A DNA stretch of 64,000 nt. Source: Pasteurellaceae bacterium 15-036681. GTDB lineage: Bacteria > Pseudomonadota > Gammaproteobacteria > Enterobacterales > Pasteurellaceae. Within the stretch, counting starts at the first letter, position 1. Each line of letters begins with the position of its first letter. Positions 7,345-15,932 of this stretch are shown in pieces. The DNA is taken from contig MQVI01000006.1 of NCBI GenBank assembly GCA_002002485.1, forward strand, positions 1 through 64,000, written 5' to 3'. The notes beneath the pieces were generated by a model that worked only from the letters and a program-made list of their open reading frames with translations, was not told the origin of the DNA and ran no database searches. Made by a program: the position numbers and the translations under genes.

Positions 7345-8620
7345 AATATAATTAACCCAAAGTTAAAAGTCTATAAACTTTTTTGGGTATTATCATTTTA
7401 TTATTAACGTATATACTGTGCAACATCTTAAGCGGGCAAGCAAGTTGCTCGAGATAATCTGAATTAACAACAAAGGAAACATTTTTATGAAATTAAAAGC
7501 ATTAACAGCAGCTTTATTAGTAGGTTCATCTTTATTCGCAGGTAACGTTATGGCAAATACACAATCAGCAACGGTAATTGAAGTGCCGGCACAAACTATT
7601 CAATTAACGCAAGAATGGGACAAAATCTTCCCAAAATCAGATAAAGTTGAACACCGTAAAGTAACTTTTAAAAACCGCTACGGCATTACCTTAGCCGCAG
7701 ACTTATATATCCCGAAAGGCGCAACAGGTAAATTACCGGCAATCGCAGTCAGCGGCCCATTCGGTGCGGTGAAAGAGCAATCTTCGGGTATCTATGCACA
7801 AACCTTAGCGGAACGTGGTTTTGTCACAGTGGCATTTGACCCGTCTTACACCGGTGAAAGTTCAGGCTTACCACGCAATATGCCAAGCCCAGACATCAAT
7901 ACGGAAGATTTCAGCGCAGCGGTGGATTTCTTAGGTTCATTAGATAATGTTAATCGTGATGAAATCGGGATTTTAGGTGTATGTGGTTGGGGTGGTTTCG
8001 CTTTAAATGCCGCAGTATCTGACCCTCGCATTAAAGCTGTTGCAACCAGCACAATGTACGATATGACCCGTGTTGTTGCTAACGGTTATGAGATCGATAT
8101 GAAACAAAATGCACAAGGTTCATACGATAGAAAAGCAGGTCAAACCGCAGAAGATCGTTACAATATGCGTTTACAGATGAGCAACGCTCGTTGGGAAAGC
8201 TCAAAAACGGACTATGCTACTCTATCGCCAGCAAATAACATCGATCCAACTAAAGACATTACCGCAGATACGCCTAAATTCGTGGCGGAATATGCGAACT
8301 TCTACCGTACAGAGCGTGGTTATCACCCTCGTGCGATTAACTCAAACCCACAAGGTTCTTGGGCGGATACTGCGATGATCACAATGGCGAATATGCCGAT
8401 TTTACAATATGCGGCAGAATTAAAAGCCCCTGCGTTAATCGTACACGGTGAAAATGCGCACTCTCGTTACTTCGCTGAAGACGCATTCAAATCTTTAGGT
8501 AGCAAAGAGAAAGAGTTATATATTGTTCCAAACGCAAGCCACACGGATTTATACGATAACAACGCAAACAAAATTCCGTTTGATAAATTTGAACAGTTCT
8601 TCAAAGCGAATTTGAAATAA
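7345..8620 (+). repeat. Direct duplication, copy 2 (promoter plus hydrolase gene)
   Basis: The second copy of the 3204-4480 segment. The LysR-type half-sites TTAAC and GTTAA keep their spacing at 7352-7366, although the bases between them differ. This suggests selection on the operator. Confidence 0.9.
7487..8620 (+). CDS. Secreted alpha/beta hydrolase, copy 2
   Basis: A 377-residue paralogue of the protein at 3347, with the same signal peptide, the same GVCGWGG elbow with Cys166, and the same His352. Seven differences were counted by eye: T5A, L17F, V79A, N204D, A212S, G242D and T370Q. None touches the putative catalytic residues. Upstream sequence is conserved from the LysR-like dyad onward, so regulation is probably shared. 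Both copies are intact, which implies recent duplication or gene conversion. The substrate is unknown. Confidence 0.8.
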   Translation: MKLKALTAALLVGSSLFAGNVMANTQSATVIEVPAQTIQLTQEWDKIFPKSDKVEHRKVTFKNRYGITLAADLYIPKGATGKLPAIAVSGPFGAVKEQSSGIYAQTLAERGFVTVAFDPSYTGESSGLPRNMPSPDINTEDFSAAVDFLGSLDNVNRDEIGILGVCGWGGFALNAAVSDPRIKAVATSTMYDMTRVVANGYEIDMKQNAQGSYDRKAGQTAEDRYNMRLQMSNARWESSKTDYATLSPANNIDPTKDITADTPKFVAEYANFYRTERGYHPRAINSNPQGSWADTAMITMANMPILQYAAELKAPALIVHGENAHSRYFAEDAFKSLGSKEKELYIVPNASHTDLYDNNANKIPFDKFEQFFKANLK

Positions 8621-8686
8621 TTTGTTGTTACACCTTGGTGGGCAAAGATGCCCACCCTACCCCAACTTCACAATTAGGAATAGCCA

Positions 8687-9250
8687 ATGAAAAATGTACT
8701 TACAACCGAAATTAATGACCAACCGATTTTAGCCGGTAGCCCCATTTATGATGAAATTCATCAAATTGTGGCAGAAAATGCACCCAATGTAGCAAAACTG
8801 AATACAGGCTATCATACACCGGAACAAATCCGTGCAATTTTAGCGGATATTATCGGCGAAAGCGTGGATGATACGGTGCATATCAATCTGCCTTTTTATA
8901 CGGATTTTGGACGACATATTTCATTAGGGAAAGATGTTTTTATCAATAGCGGTGTAATGCTGACTGACCTAGGCGGTATAACCATCGAAGATAATGTGTT
9001 AATCGGCCCTAAAGCGAATATTATCAGCGTTAATCACCCGACAGAGCCTCATTTACGCCGTGGCGTGATTTTAAAACCTGTTGTATTAAAACGAAATTGT
9101 TGGATCGGCGCAAGTGCAACTATCTTGCCAGGGGTTACCGTGGGCGAGAATGCTATCGTTGCCGCAGGTGCTGTGGTAAGCAAAGATGTTCCACCAAACA
9201 CCATTGTCGGCGGTATTCCTGCTAAAGTGATTAAGCAGATTGATGTTTAA
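8687..9250 (+). CDS. Sugar O-acetyltransferase (Maa/LacA-type, hexapeptide repeat)
   Basis: A 187-residue trimeric left-handed beta-helix acetyltransferase. After a short N-terminal helical part come hexapeptide turns: [40 protein letters not shown], then [20 protein letters not shown] and [20 protein letters not shown] supplies the conserved His used as base in maltose and galactoside acetyltransferases. It transfers acetyl from acetyl-CoA to a sugar; the sugar cannot be specified. An intergenic palindrome (8637-8656) separates it from the hydrolase. An uptake word directly follows the stop codon. Confidence 0.8.
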   Translation: MKNVLTTEINDQPILAGSPIYDEIHQIVAENAPNVAKLNTGYHTPEQIRAILADIIGESVDDTVHINLPFYTDFGRHISLGKDVFINSGVMLTDLGGITIEDNVLIGPKANIISVNHPTEPHLRRGVILKPVVLKRNCWIGASATILPGVTVGENAIVAAGAVVSKDVPPNTIVGGIPAKVIKQIDV

Positions 9251-9349
9251 CAAGCGGTTAGATTTTAGGGAAATTTTGCAAAAAGTCATTTGGGGAAACT
9301 CAAATAGTTTTTTATTTTTGTGAAGTCGATCGAAAAACTAAAATATTTA

Positions 9350-9420
9350 ACTTGACCTGTATATAATTCCACTTAGAATAAATGCTGTTTATATCAACAG
9401 GCTGATAAAAAGGGGAAATT
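9350..9420 (+). promoter_or_regulatory. Promoter/leader shared with the nuclease gene at 12901
   Basis: TTGACC at 9353-9358 is followed after 16 nt by TAGAAT, then a leader with TATATCAACAG and AAAAGGGGAAATT before an ATG at 9421. The whole stretch from about 9314 is visibly homologous to 12798-12903. It now drives only a 23-codon frame and a regulator remnant. Confidence 0.5.
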
Positions 9421-9469
9421 ATGAAACAGCTTATTAGTAAAGATCATATTGAAGTTCAAGGTATTTCTG

Positions 9470-9616
9470 GCTTTAACATCACAACATATTAACGAGCTCA
9501 ACGAGAAAATTGCACAATTGCAAGCAATGAAAGAAACCTTGCAAGGTTGGCATAATCAATGTAAGGGAAATTCAGATCCTGATTGCCCTATTTTACGCTC
9601 GCTAAATCAGGCGTAA
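9470..9616 (+). pseudogene. C-terminal remnant of a MerR-family (CueR-like) regulator
   Basis: The frame reads 48 residues to a stop and shows HINELNEKIAQLQAMKETL, the dimerisation coiled coil of MerR regulators. The metal loop CKGNSDPDCPIL follows, a C-x7-C arrangement as in copper sensor CueR. The DNA-binding domain is gone. The upstream ATG at 9421 opens a different frame of 23 codons ending at 9492. That frame (HIEVQGISG) might derive from another gene, possibly a small metal chaperone, but this is only a guess. The locus therefore looks like the joined ends of a deleted metal-response region. Confidence 0.6.
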
Positions 9617-9669
9617 AAACTGCTCAAGGGGTTAGTTTTATCATCAGTTTTGCAAAACTCACCAACAGA

Positions 9670-9703
9670 AAAGCCATCTAAACATCCCTGTCCAGATGGC
9701 TTT
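9670..9703 (-). terminator. Terminator of the iron alcohol dehydrogenase gene
   Basis: A 10-bp stem AAAGCCATCT / AGATGGCTTT with a 14-nt loop and T-rich flanks on both sides. It probably acts in both directions. Confidence 0.6.
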
Positions 9704-9723
9704 AAACCTTTTGATAATATTAA

Positions 9724-10911
9724 CTATACGTTATGTGCTGCCATATAAATCGCTGTCATATCTTGCTCATATAACGGCTTGATTGCACCAATACAGCCTT
9801 TAGAAGCAATAGCACATTTGTTTGCCATTTCTGAGATTTGTTCCGTAGTTGGGTTCACACCTAATTTCGCTAAATTGGTTGGCATATCAATGCTACGGAA
9901 GAAGTTTTCCATTGCTTCAATACCTTTTAATGCGGTTTGTTCCGCATTTTCAGCAGGAGCTACGCCCATTACATTAATGGCAAAACGTTCAAAACGAGCC
10001 AATTTTTCTTGGAAAACATATCTTGCCCAATGTCCCCAAACTGCCGCTAAACCAGCGCCGTGAGCCACATCAAACATTCCGCTTAACTCGTGTTCTAACA
10101 TATGCGTTGCCCAGTCGCCATTACCACCACCACAGCTGGTTAAACCATTATGTGATAAGCTACCACACCACATAATCTCGGCTCTTGCTTCATAGTTTTG
10201 TGGATCATCTTTTAAGATTTTGGCATTTTTCATTACCGTTTTTAACAGATTCTCCGCAATATGATCGGTGATTTCCATTGTGTCATTTGGTGTGAAATAG
10301 CGTTCCATAGTGTGCATTAAAATATCCACATTACCGCAAGCAGTTTGGTATGCTGGCAACGTCATCGTGAGTTCTGGATTTAAAATCGAGAACACAGGGC
10401 GAGATAATGGATGACTATAACCACGTTTAATACCCCCTTCATCTTTTGTGATTACCGAACTTTCGCTCATCTCACTCCCCGCTGCTGCCATCGTTAAGAC
10501 AGTTGCAACAGGTAAACACGCTGTTGCTTGACGTTTACGATCAAACAATTCCCACACGTCCTTATCGCTTTCTGCAACACCAAACGCAATAGCTTTAGCT
10601 GAATCAATCACACTACCGCCACCAACTGCAAGGATAAAATCTACACTTTCTTTTTTACATAATTCAATACCTTGATAAACCAATGAAAGCAATGGATTTG
10701 GCACTACACCGCCTAATTCAACATAGCTGACGTTAGCACTATCCAAAGAAGCTTTAACACGGTCTAATAAACCTGATTTCTTGGCACTATTGCTACCGTA
10801 ATGAATCAATACTTTCTTACACTTCTGTGCTTTAACTAAATCGCCAACCTGCTGCTCAGTTTGTTTTCCAAATACGACTTTCGTCGGTGTGTAATACTCA
10901 AAGTTTTGCAT
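9724..10911 (-). CDS. Iron-containing (group III) alcohol dehydrogenase, YqhD/BDH-like
   Basis: A 395-residue enzyme starting at MQNFEYYTPTKVVFGK. The ATG at 10911 has an AGGAGAACGCAGT ribosome-binding site, so a longer reading from 10971 is rejected. The NAD(P)-binding glycine motif is FILAVGGGSVIDSAKAIAFG. The metal ligands fall in GNVDILMHTMERYF, WATHMLEHELSG and FDVAHGAGLAAVWGHWARY (Asp and three His). It resembles broad-specificity NADPH-dependent aldehyde reductases and butanol dehydrogenases. It is divergent from a LysR gene with dyads in the shared 109-bp control region, which suggests substrate-induced expression. Confidence 0.85.
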   Translation of the reverse strand: MQNFEYYTPTKVVFGKQTEQQVGDLVKAQKCKKVLIHYGSNSAKKSGLLDRVKASLDSANVSYVELGGVVPNPLLSLVYQGIELCKKESVDFILAVGGGSVIDSAKAIAFGVAESDKDVWELFDRKRQATACLPVATVLTMAAAGSEMSESSVITKDEGGIKRGYSHPLSRPVFSILNPELTMTLPAYQTACGNVDILMHTMERYFTPNDTMEITDHIAENLLKTVMKNAKILKDDPQNYEARAEIMWCGSLSHNGLTSCGGGNGDWATHMLEHELSGMFDVAHGAGLAAVWGHWARYVFQEKLARFERFAINVMGVAPAENAEQTALKGIEAMENFFRSIDMPTNLAKLGVNPTTEQISEMANKCAIASKGCIGAIKPLYEQDMTAIYMAAHNV

Positions 10912-10993
10912 ACTGCGTTCTCCTATAATGAAATTATTTTCGATTCTAAAAAGGAATTTATTCCGATACAATGAATTAATTAAGAATAAAGAA

Positions 10994-11008
10994 TTCCTAA
11001 TTCAGGAA
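10994..11008. promoter_or_regulatory. Putative operator of the LysR gene at 11021
   Basis: TTCCT-aattc-AGGAA is a 15-bp dyad fitting T-N11-A, 12 bp upstream of the LysR start codon. A second, inverted dyad GGAATTTATTCC lies at 10953-10964. Both lie between the divergent dehydrogenase and regulator genes. Confidence 0.45.
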
Positions 11009-11020
11009 TAAAGGAAAACT

Positions 11021-11923
11021 ATGTTAGATAAAGTCGAAGCCGTCCGCTATTTTTGTATTGCCGCCGAAACCTTACATTTTAGAGAAACTGCAAACCGCTT
11101 AGCCATTTCGCCGCAGGTGGTGACACGAATGATTGCAGAGTTAGAAAGGGAATTAGGCGAACCGCTATTTAAACGTAATACCCGCAATATTTCTTTGACG
11201 AACTTCGGGCAAGCATTTTTAGTTGATGCGAAGCAGTGGCTAAATGCAACAGAAACACTGTTTCAAACGGATTTTAAAGAATCGATGAGTGGCACTGTTC
11301 GTATTACGCTACCAAGGCTACCAAATAACGACCTAATCTTAACCGAACTATTAAGCGAACTCGCTCCCTACCCCAATTTACATATCGACTGGCGACCAGA
11401 TACTGCGTTATATAATTCCGTAACCAAACAAATTGATATTGGCATACGTATTAGTTTGGAAATGGAACCACACTTTATCACTAAGAAAATCACCAATATC
11501 CAAGAGCGAATTGTCGCAAGTCCTGAATTATTAGCTCGTTTAGGACATCCGAAAGATCTTGACGATCTGCAGGCTAATTTTCCCCTGTGTGCCGAAATTA
11601 ATCCTCAAACAGGCAAAGCGTGGCATTGGTTTAATACATCTGAACAAAGTTTTATAGCTAAAAAGCCCTATTTTATGAGTTCGGAAAGCTACAGCACTCT
11701 TGCCGTTATTTTGAAAGGATTAGCTATCGGCATTTTGCCTGAATACCACTATGCTCCACATATAAAAAACGGTAAGTTGGAAATACTCTTCCCAGACCTA
11801 CCGATTCCTGAATGGAAAATGTTTATCTACCGCCCTTACCAAGAACATACCCCAATGCGGGTAACTCGTGTGTTTGAAATATTGGAAAGGATCTTGATGA
11901 AACATTATATTCTAGCTGGCTAA
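11021..11923 (+). CDS. LysR-family transcriptional regulator
   Basis: A 300-residue LTTR. The helix-turn-helix lies at residues 4-63, with FRETANRLAISPQVVTRMIA and LGEPLFKRNTRNISLT as recognition helix and wing. The substrate-binding domain has the usual SGTVRITLP opening (about 90). It is divergent from the iron alcohol dehydrogenase, with dyads between the genes, so it is the probable regulator of that enzyme. The C-terminus overlaps the 3' end of the convergent SMR gene by 12 bp. Confidence 0.85.
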   Translation: MLDKVEAVRYFCIAAETLHFRETANRLAISPQVVTRMIAELERELGEPLFKRNTRNISLTNFGQAFLVDAKQWLNATETLFQTDFKESMSGTVRITLPRLPNNDLILTELLSELAPYPNLHIDWRPDTALYNSVTKQIDIGIRISLEMEPHFITKKITNIQERIVASPELLARLGHPKDLDDLQANFPLCAEINPQTGKAWHWFNTSEQSFIAKKPYFMSSESYSTLAVILKGLAIGILPEYHYAPHIKNGKLEILFPDLPIPEWKMFIYRPYQEHTPMRVTRVFEILERILMKHYILAG

Positions 11924-12229
11924 TTTCATCACAACCAAGCCTGAAACAATTAAGAATGCACCGAACCATCGCCACATTGACGATGCATCGCCAAAAAAGA
12001 GAATCCCAACGATAAAGGTACCGACAGCTCCAATGCCAGTCCATACCGCATAAGCTGTCCCCATTGGGATATCTTTTTGAGCTAAAAAGAGGAAAAAACC
12101 ACTCATTGCCATAAAGCTAATCGCAATGAGTATCCCTTGCCAGCGCCAGCCCTCTTGCTGTGCTAGCTTTAAACCAAGCGGCCAACCAATTTCCATTAGC
12201 CCCGCACCAATTAAATAGATCCACGCCAT
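11912..12229 (-). CDS. sugE: SMR transporter, SugE/Gdx type
   Basis: A 105-residue protein with four membrane helices. Glu13 lies in IGAGLMEIGWPLGLKLA, and PMGTAYAVWTGIGAVGTFIVG is the SugE-type helix 3. Compared with EmrE, the W of MEIGW and the GTAYAVWTGIG motif place it in the SugE/Gdx branch, whose members export guanidinium or quaternary ammonium ions in exchange for protons. It starts 3 bp after the acetyltransferase stop, so the two form an operon. No guanidine riboswitch was recognised upstream. Confidence 0.8.
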   Translation of the reverse strand: MAWIYLIGAGLMEIGWPLGLKLAQQEGWRWQGILIAISFMAMSGFFLFLAQKDIPMGTAYAVWTGIGAVGTFIVGILFFGDASSMWRWFGAFLIVSGLVVMKLAS

Positions 12230-12232
12230 GTG

Positions 12233-12676
12233 TTACTCCGATAGCATTGATGAAGTTGAGCAATATAGCATATCTAAATGAGGGATGTTATCTTCAAGAT
12301 AAACGTCTGAAATCGGTTTGAAGCCTAGAGAACCATAAAAATCCTGTAAATGAGCCTGAGCTTGCACATAAATATTCTGACTTTGTTCACAATGAGATAA
12401 TGCTTTCTGCATTAATTCACGAGCTAATCCTTTTCCACGAGCAAATTCCGCAATCAACACTCGTCCGATATGAATTCCATCTTGCTCAGGAATAATCCGG
12501 CAATAAGCGATGATCTTCGAATTATTTTGAGCAAATAGATGCGTTGCGATTAAGTCTTTGTTATCCACTTCAGGATAAGCACAATTCTGCTCCACCACAA
12601 AAACTGCTACACGTATTTTATAGATCTCAAACAATTCTCGAGTTGTAAGTTGTTCAAAATTTTTTAATTGCCACAT
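12233..12676 (-). CDS. elaA: ElaA-like GNAT acetyltransferase
   Basis: A 147-residue protein from the ATG at 12676, which has a GGAGA site 10 nt upstream; a longer frame to 12736 lacks support. The N-terminal LYEIYKIR-type helix (ELFEIYKIRVAVFVVEQNC) and YPEVDNKDL match ElaA. The acetyl-CoA site is IGRVLIAEFARGKGLARELM, and the C-terminal strand is YGSLGFKPISDVYLEDNIPH. The substrate of ElaA is not established. It heads a two-gene unit with sugE. Pieces of its 5' region are repeated downstream of the nuclease gene (13994-14036). Confidence 0.75.
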   Translation of the reverse strand: MWQLKNFEQLTTRELFEIYKIRVAVFVVEQNCAYPEVDNKDLIATHLFAQNNSKIIAYCRIIPEQDGIHIGRVLIAEFARGKGLARELMQKALSHCEQSQNIYVQAQAHLQDFYGSLGFKPISDVYLEDNIPHLDMLYCSTSSMLSE

Positions 12677-12698
12677 TGCCACTTTCTCTCCATTAAAT

Positions 12699-12726
12699 AT
12701 GTAGCGAAGATTATCTGCTCTAGAAG
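12699..12726. repeat. Direct repeat flanking the DUF1016 nuclease gene, left copy
   Basis: TGTAGCGAAGATTATCTGCT plus TAGAAG recurs with one mismatch at 14011-14036, on the far side of the nuclease gene. The right copy is directly preceded by a 17-base match to elaA (12525-12541 equals 13994-14010). Confidence 0.7.
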
Positions 12727-12836
12727 ATAAAAACAAGGGGTCTGTTTTTATTGCATTTTTGTAAATTGCACTTAGAAGATACCTTCTAGTCTTTCCTATT
12801 TTTGTGATCTCGATCGTAAAAAAGAAATCTCACTCT

Positions 12837-12900
12837 TGACCTGTATATCTTTCCACATTAGATTAACTGTTAATATCAACAGTAATCAAAAGGAAAAATA
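12837..12900 (+). promoter_or_regulatory. Promoter of the DUF1016 nuclease gene
   Basis: TTGACC at 12837-12842, a 17-nt spacer and TAGATT form a good sigma-70 promoter. The leader carries TAATATCAACAG and AAAAGGAAAAATA before the ATG at 12901. The region from about 12798 matches 9314-9423 over some 100 bp. Confidence 0.6.
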
Positions 12901-13923
12901 ATGACGGAACTTAATACTCAAAACTATCACTCACTTGTTAATGATATTGGTACTCTACTCAACAAAGGCAGAGAACAGGTTGCACAAACAGCCAATACTA
13001 TTTTAGTGCAAACCTACTGGTTAATTGGACGACATATCGTTGAATTTGAGCAAGGAGGAAAAGATCGTGCAGAATATGGTGCAAACTTACTTGATAAATT
13101 AGCAAGAGATTTAACTCAGCTTTATGGAAAAGGTTTTAGTCGCTCTAATCTATTTCAAATTCGGCAATTCTATGTAAAATTCCAAAAAATCCAGACAGCG
13201 TCTGGACAATTCGAAATGCCTAATTTCACATTAAGTTGGAGCCACTATATAGAAATTATAAAAGAAGATAACCCATTGGCAATCGGCTTTTATAGCAAAC
13301 AAGCAGAACGTGAGAATTGGAGTGTCCGCGAGCTAAAACGCCAAATGAAATCCATGCTTTTTCATCGTTTAGCTCTCAGTAAAGATAAAGAAGGTATTCT
13401 TGCCTTAGCTGCAAAAGGACAAGACATTCAAACCGCTCAAGATATTCTTCGAGATCCTTTTGTCTTAGAATTTTTGAATGTTCCACAATCTCACCAAATG
13501 CAAGAAAGCGAATTAGAAGAACAGCTTATTTCAAACCTTCAACATTTCTTATTGGAACTTGGAAAAGGCTTTGCTTTTGTCGGCAGACAATACCGTATCT
13601 CGCTAGGGGGTAAACATTTTTACGTTGATTTAGTATTTTATCACCGAATTTTGAAATGCTTTGTGCTCATTGATTTAAAACGTGGTGAAGTGAATCATCA
13701 AGATATTGGGCAAATGAATTTATACCTAAATTATTTTCGTAAAGAAGAAAATGTTGAAGGCGATAATCAACCTATCGGCATCGTACTTGGAGCCTATAAA
13801 GACCAAGTGCTAGTTGAATACGCTTTGGATAACATCAGTAATCAACTATTTGTCAGTAAATATCAGCTCTACTTACCAAATAAATCTGAACTAGAACAAG
13901 AATTACAACGTTATCTAGGATAA
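12901..13923 (+). CDS. DUF1016 / PDDEXK nuclease-domain protein (YhcG-like)
   Basis: A 340-residue protein. The N-terminal DUF1016 domain (1-165) carries TYWLIGRHIVEFEQGGKDRA, YGANLLDKLARDL and GKGFSRSNLFQIRQFY. The C-terminal domain is a PDDEXK-type nuclease fold with FAFVGRQYRISLGGKHFYVD, LVFYHRILKCFVLIDLKRGE and IGQMNLYLNYF; Asp and Glu/Asp-x-Lys positions are visible. Such proteins are common in accessory islands and next to restriction systems, but their role is unproven. Here it is a lone gene with its own promoter and terminator and repeated DNA on both sides, suggesting insertion as a cassette. Confidence 0.8.
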   Translation: MTELNTQNYHSLVNDIGTLLNKGREQVAQTANTILVQTYWLIGRHIVEFEQGGKDRAEYGANLLDKLARDLTQLYGKGFSRSNLFQIRQFYVKFQKIQTASGQFEMPNFTLSWSHYIEIIKEDNPLAIGFYSKQAERENWSVRELKRQMKSMLFHRLALSKDKEGILALAAKGQDIQTAQDILRDPFVLEFLNVPQSHQMQESELEEQLISNLQHFLLELGKGFAFVGRQYRISLGGKHFYVDLVFYHRILKCFVLIDLKRGEVNHQDIGQMNLYLNYFRKEENVEGDNQPIGIVLGAYKDQVLVEYALDNISNQLFVSKYQLYLPNKSELEQELQRYLG

Positions 13924-13957
13924 GGGGTCATTTTTTATCAGACTTTTACCAAAAACC

Positions 13958-13986
13958 AAAAGAGCCCCGAGAGGCTCTTTTTTATT
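13958..13986 (+). terminator. Terminator of the DUF1016 nuclease gene
   Basis: An 8-bp stem AAAGAGCC / GGCTCTTT, a 6-nt loop, and a T-run. Confidence 0.85.
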
Positions 13987-13993
13987 CAAAGGT

Positions 13994-14036
13994 TTTTGAG
14001 CAAATAGATGTGTAGCGAAGATTATCTGCTATAGAA
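13994..14036. repeat. Direct repeat flanking the nuclease gene, right copy (elaA-derived scar)
   Basis: A 17-base match to elaA 12525-12541 is joined directly to a 26-27-base match to 12700-12726. The intervening 158 bp of the left-hand sequence are missing. This is what a duplicated and then internally deleted flank would look like. Confidence 0.6.
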
Positions 14037-14092
14037 GGTATTTTGTAAAAAAAATTTATTTCAATCCCCAAAGTAATTTAACTGGCTTATAA

Positions 14093-14938
<846 letters not shown>

Positions 14939-14949
14939 TATAATTGAAG

Positions 14950-14984
14950 TACCCGCTTGTTAGACTACAAGCAGGTATTTTTAT
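14950..14984 (+). terminator. Terminator of hel
   Basis: An 11-bp stem with one G-U pair (14950-14960 with 14967-14977), a 6-nt loop, and a T-run. Confidence 0.75.
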
Positions 14985-15138
14985 GAAAAAATTTACTCCC
15001 CAAGAATCACTTTAACTAATAGGGTCTAATTTGCCTTTCTTTTTCTATATTTGTTAAAATTTTGTGGTAACACCTTCGTTATCCTCTTATAATGCGCCGC
15101 TCGCATAAGCGATCATTTTTATTTTAGAAGGAACATTT

Positions 15139-15861
15139 ATGTTTGAATGGCTCTCAAGTCCAGAGGCTTGGATTGCATTATTAACCCTAACATCATTGGA
15201 AATTGTATTGGGGATTGATAACATCATTTTTATCAGTATTTTAGTGGGGCGCTTGCCAGAACATCAACGTCAATCAGGGCGTTTAATTGGTCTTGGTCTT
15301 GCTATGGGAATGCGTATCCTGTTGTTATTATCACTTTCGTGGTTGATGAAACTTACCGAACCGCTATTCACGGTATGGACACAAGAGATTTCAGGACGCG
15401 ATCTCATTTTATTAATCGGTGGATTATTCCTAGTTGCGAAAAGCACTCACGAAATTCACCATACTATGACACCTGAAGAAGAAAATTCACAGGCAACAAC
15501 AAAAAAAGCAAGCTTCCTAAGTATTCTTGCACAAATCGCTATTTTGGATATTGTATTCTCATTAGATTCAGTTATTACTGCGGTAGGTATGGTAGATCAA
15601 ATTGAAGTGATGATTGTTGCTATTGTTATTGCTGTATTAGTAATGATGGTTGCTGCGAAACCGATTGGCGATTTTGTAGAAAGTCACCCAACCTTAAAAG
15701 TATTAGCGCTATCATTCTTAATTCTTGTCGGTGTGGCATTAATTGGTGAAAGTTTAGATTTCCATATTCCGAAAGGCTACATCTACTTCGCTATGGGCTT
15801 CTCTGTTGTAGTTGAAATGATTAATATTAAAATGCGTAAGCACTTAATTTCAAAACCATAA
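15139..15861 (+). CDS. TerC-family integral membrane protein (YgdQ-like)
   Basis: A 240-residue protein with about seven membrane helices. The TerC hallmark is repeated: SLEIVLGIDNIIFISIL near the N-terminus and ILDIVFSLDSVITAVGM in the middle, both with a membrane-embedded Asp. There is no CBS or CorC tail, so it matches the short YgdQ type. The family is linked to metal-ion (notably manganese) export and tellurite resistance. The 5' leader was checked for a yybP-ykoY manganese riboswitch and none was recognised. The gene appears monocistronic. Confidence 0.8.
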   Translation: MFEWLSSPEAWIALLTLTSLEIVLGIDNIIFISILVGRLPEHQRQSGRLIGLGLAMGMRILLLLSLSWLMKLTEPLFTVWTQEISGRDLILLIGGLFLVAKSTHEIHHTMTPEEENSQATTKKASFLSILAQIAILDIVFSLDSVITAVGMVDQIEVMIVAIVIAVLVMMVAAKPIGDFVESHPTLKVLALSFLILVGVALIGESLDFHIPKGYIYFAMGFSVVVEMINIKMRKHLISKP

Positions 15862-15894
15862 TTCGTAAAATTGTCGAACTCAATGTTCGTCTAT

Positions 15895-15917
15895 CTCTCT
15901 CCCTAATTGGGAGAGAG
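15895..15917. repeat. Intergenic palindrome (CTCTCCC family)
   Basis: CTCTCTCCC-taatt-GGGAGAGAG is a perfect 9-bp inverted repeat between convergent genes. A relative lies at 35307-35330. Confidence 0.7.
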
Positions 15918-15932
15918 TCATCAACAGAATTG

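Noticed and set aside
9353-9380. MerR-type promoter with a stretched spacer and dyad for the remnant regulator
   Set aside because: The spacer is 16-17 nt and there is no clear dyad between -35 and -10. The copy before the nuclease gene looks like an ordinary sigma-70 promoter.
15000-15138. Manganese (yybP-ykoY) riboswitch before the TerC gene
   Set aside because: The conserved loop sequences of that aptamer could not be found in the leader.
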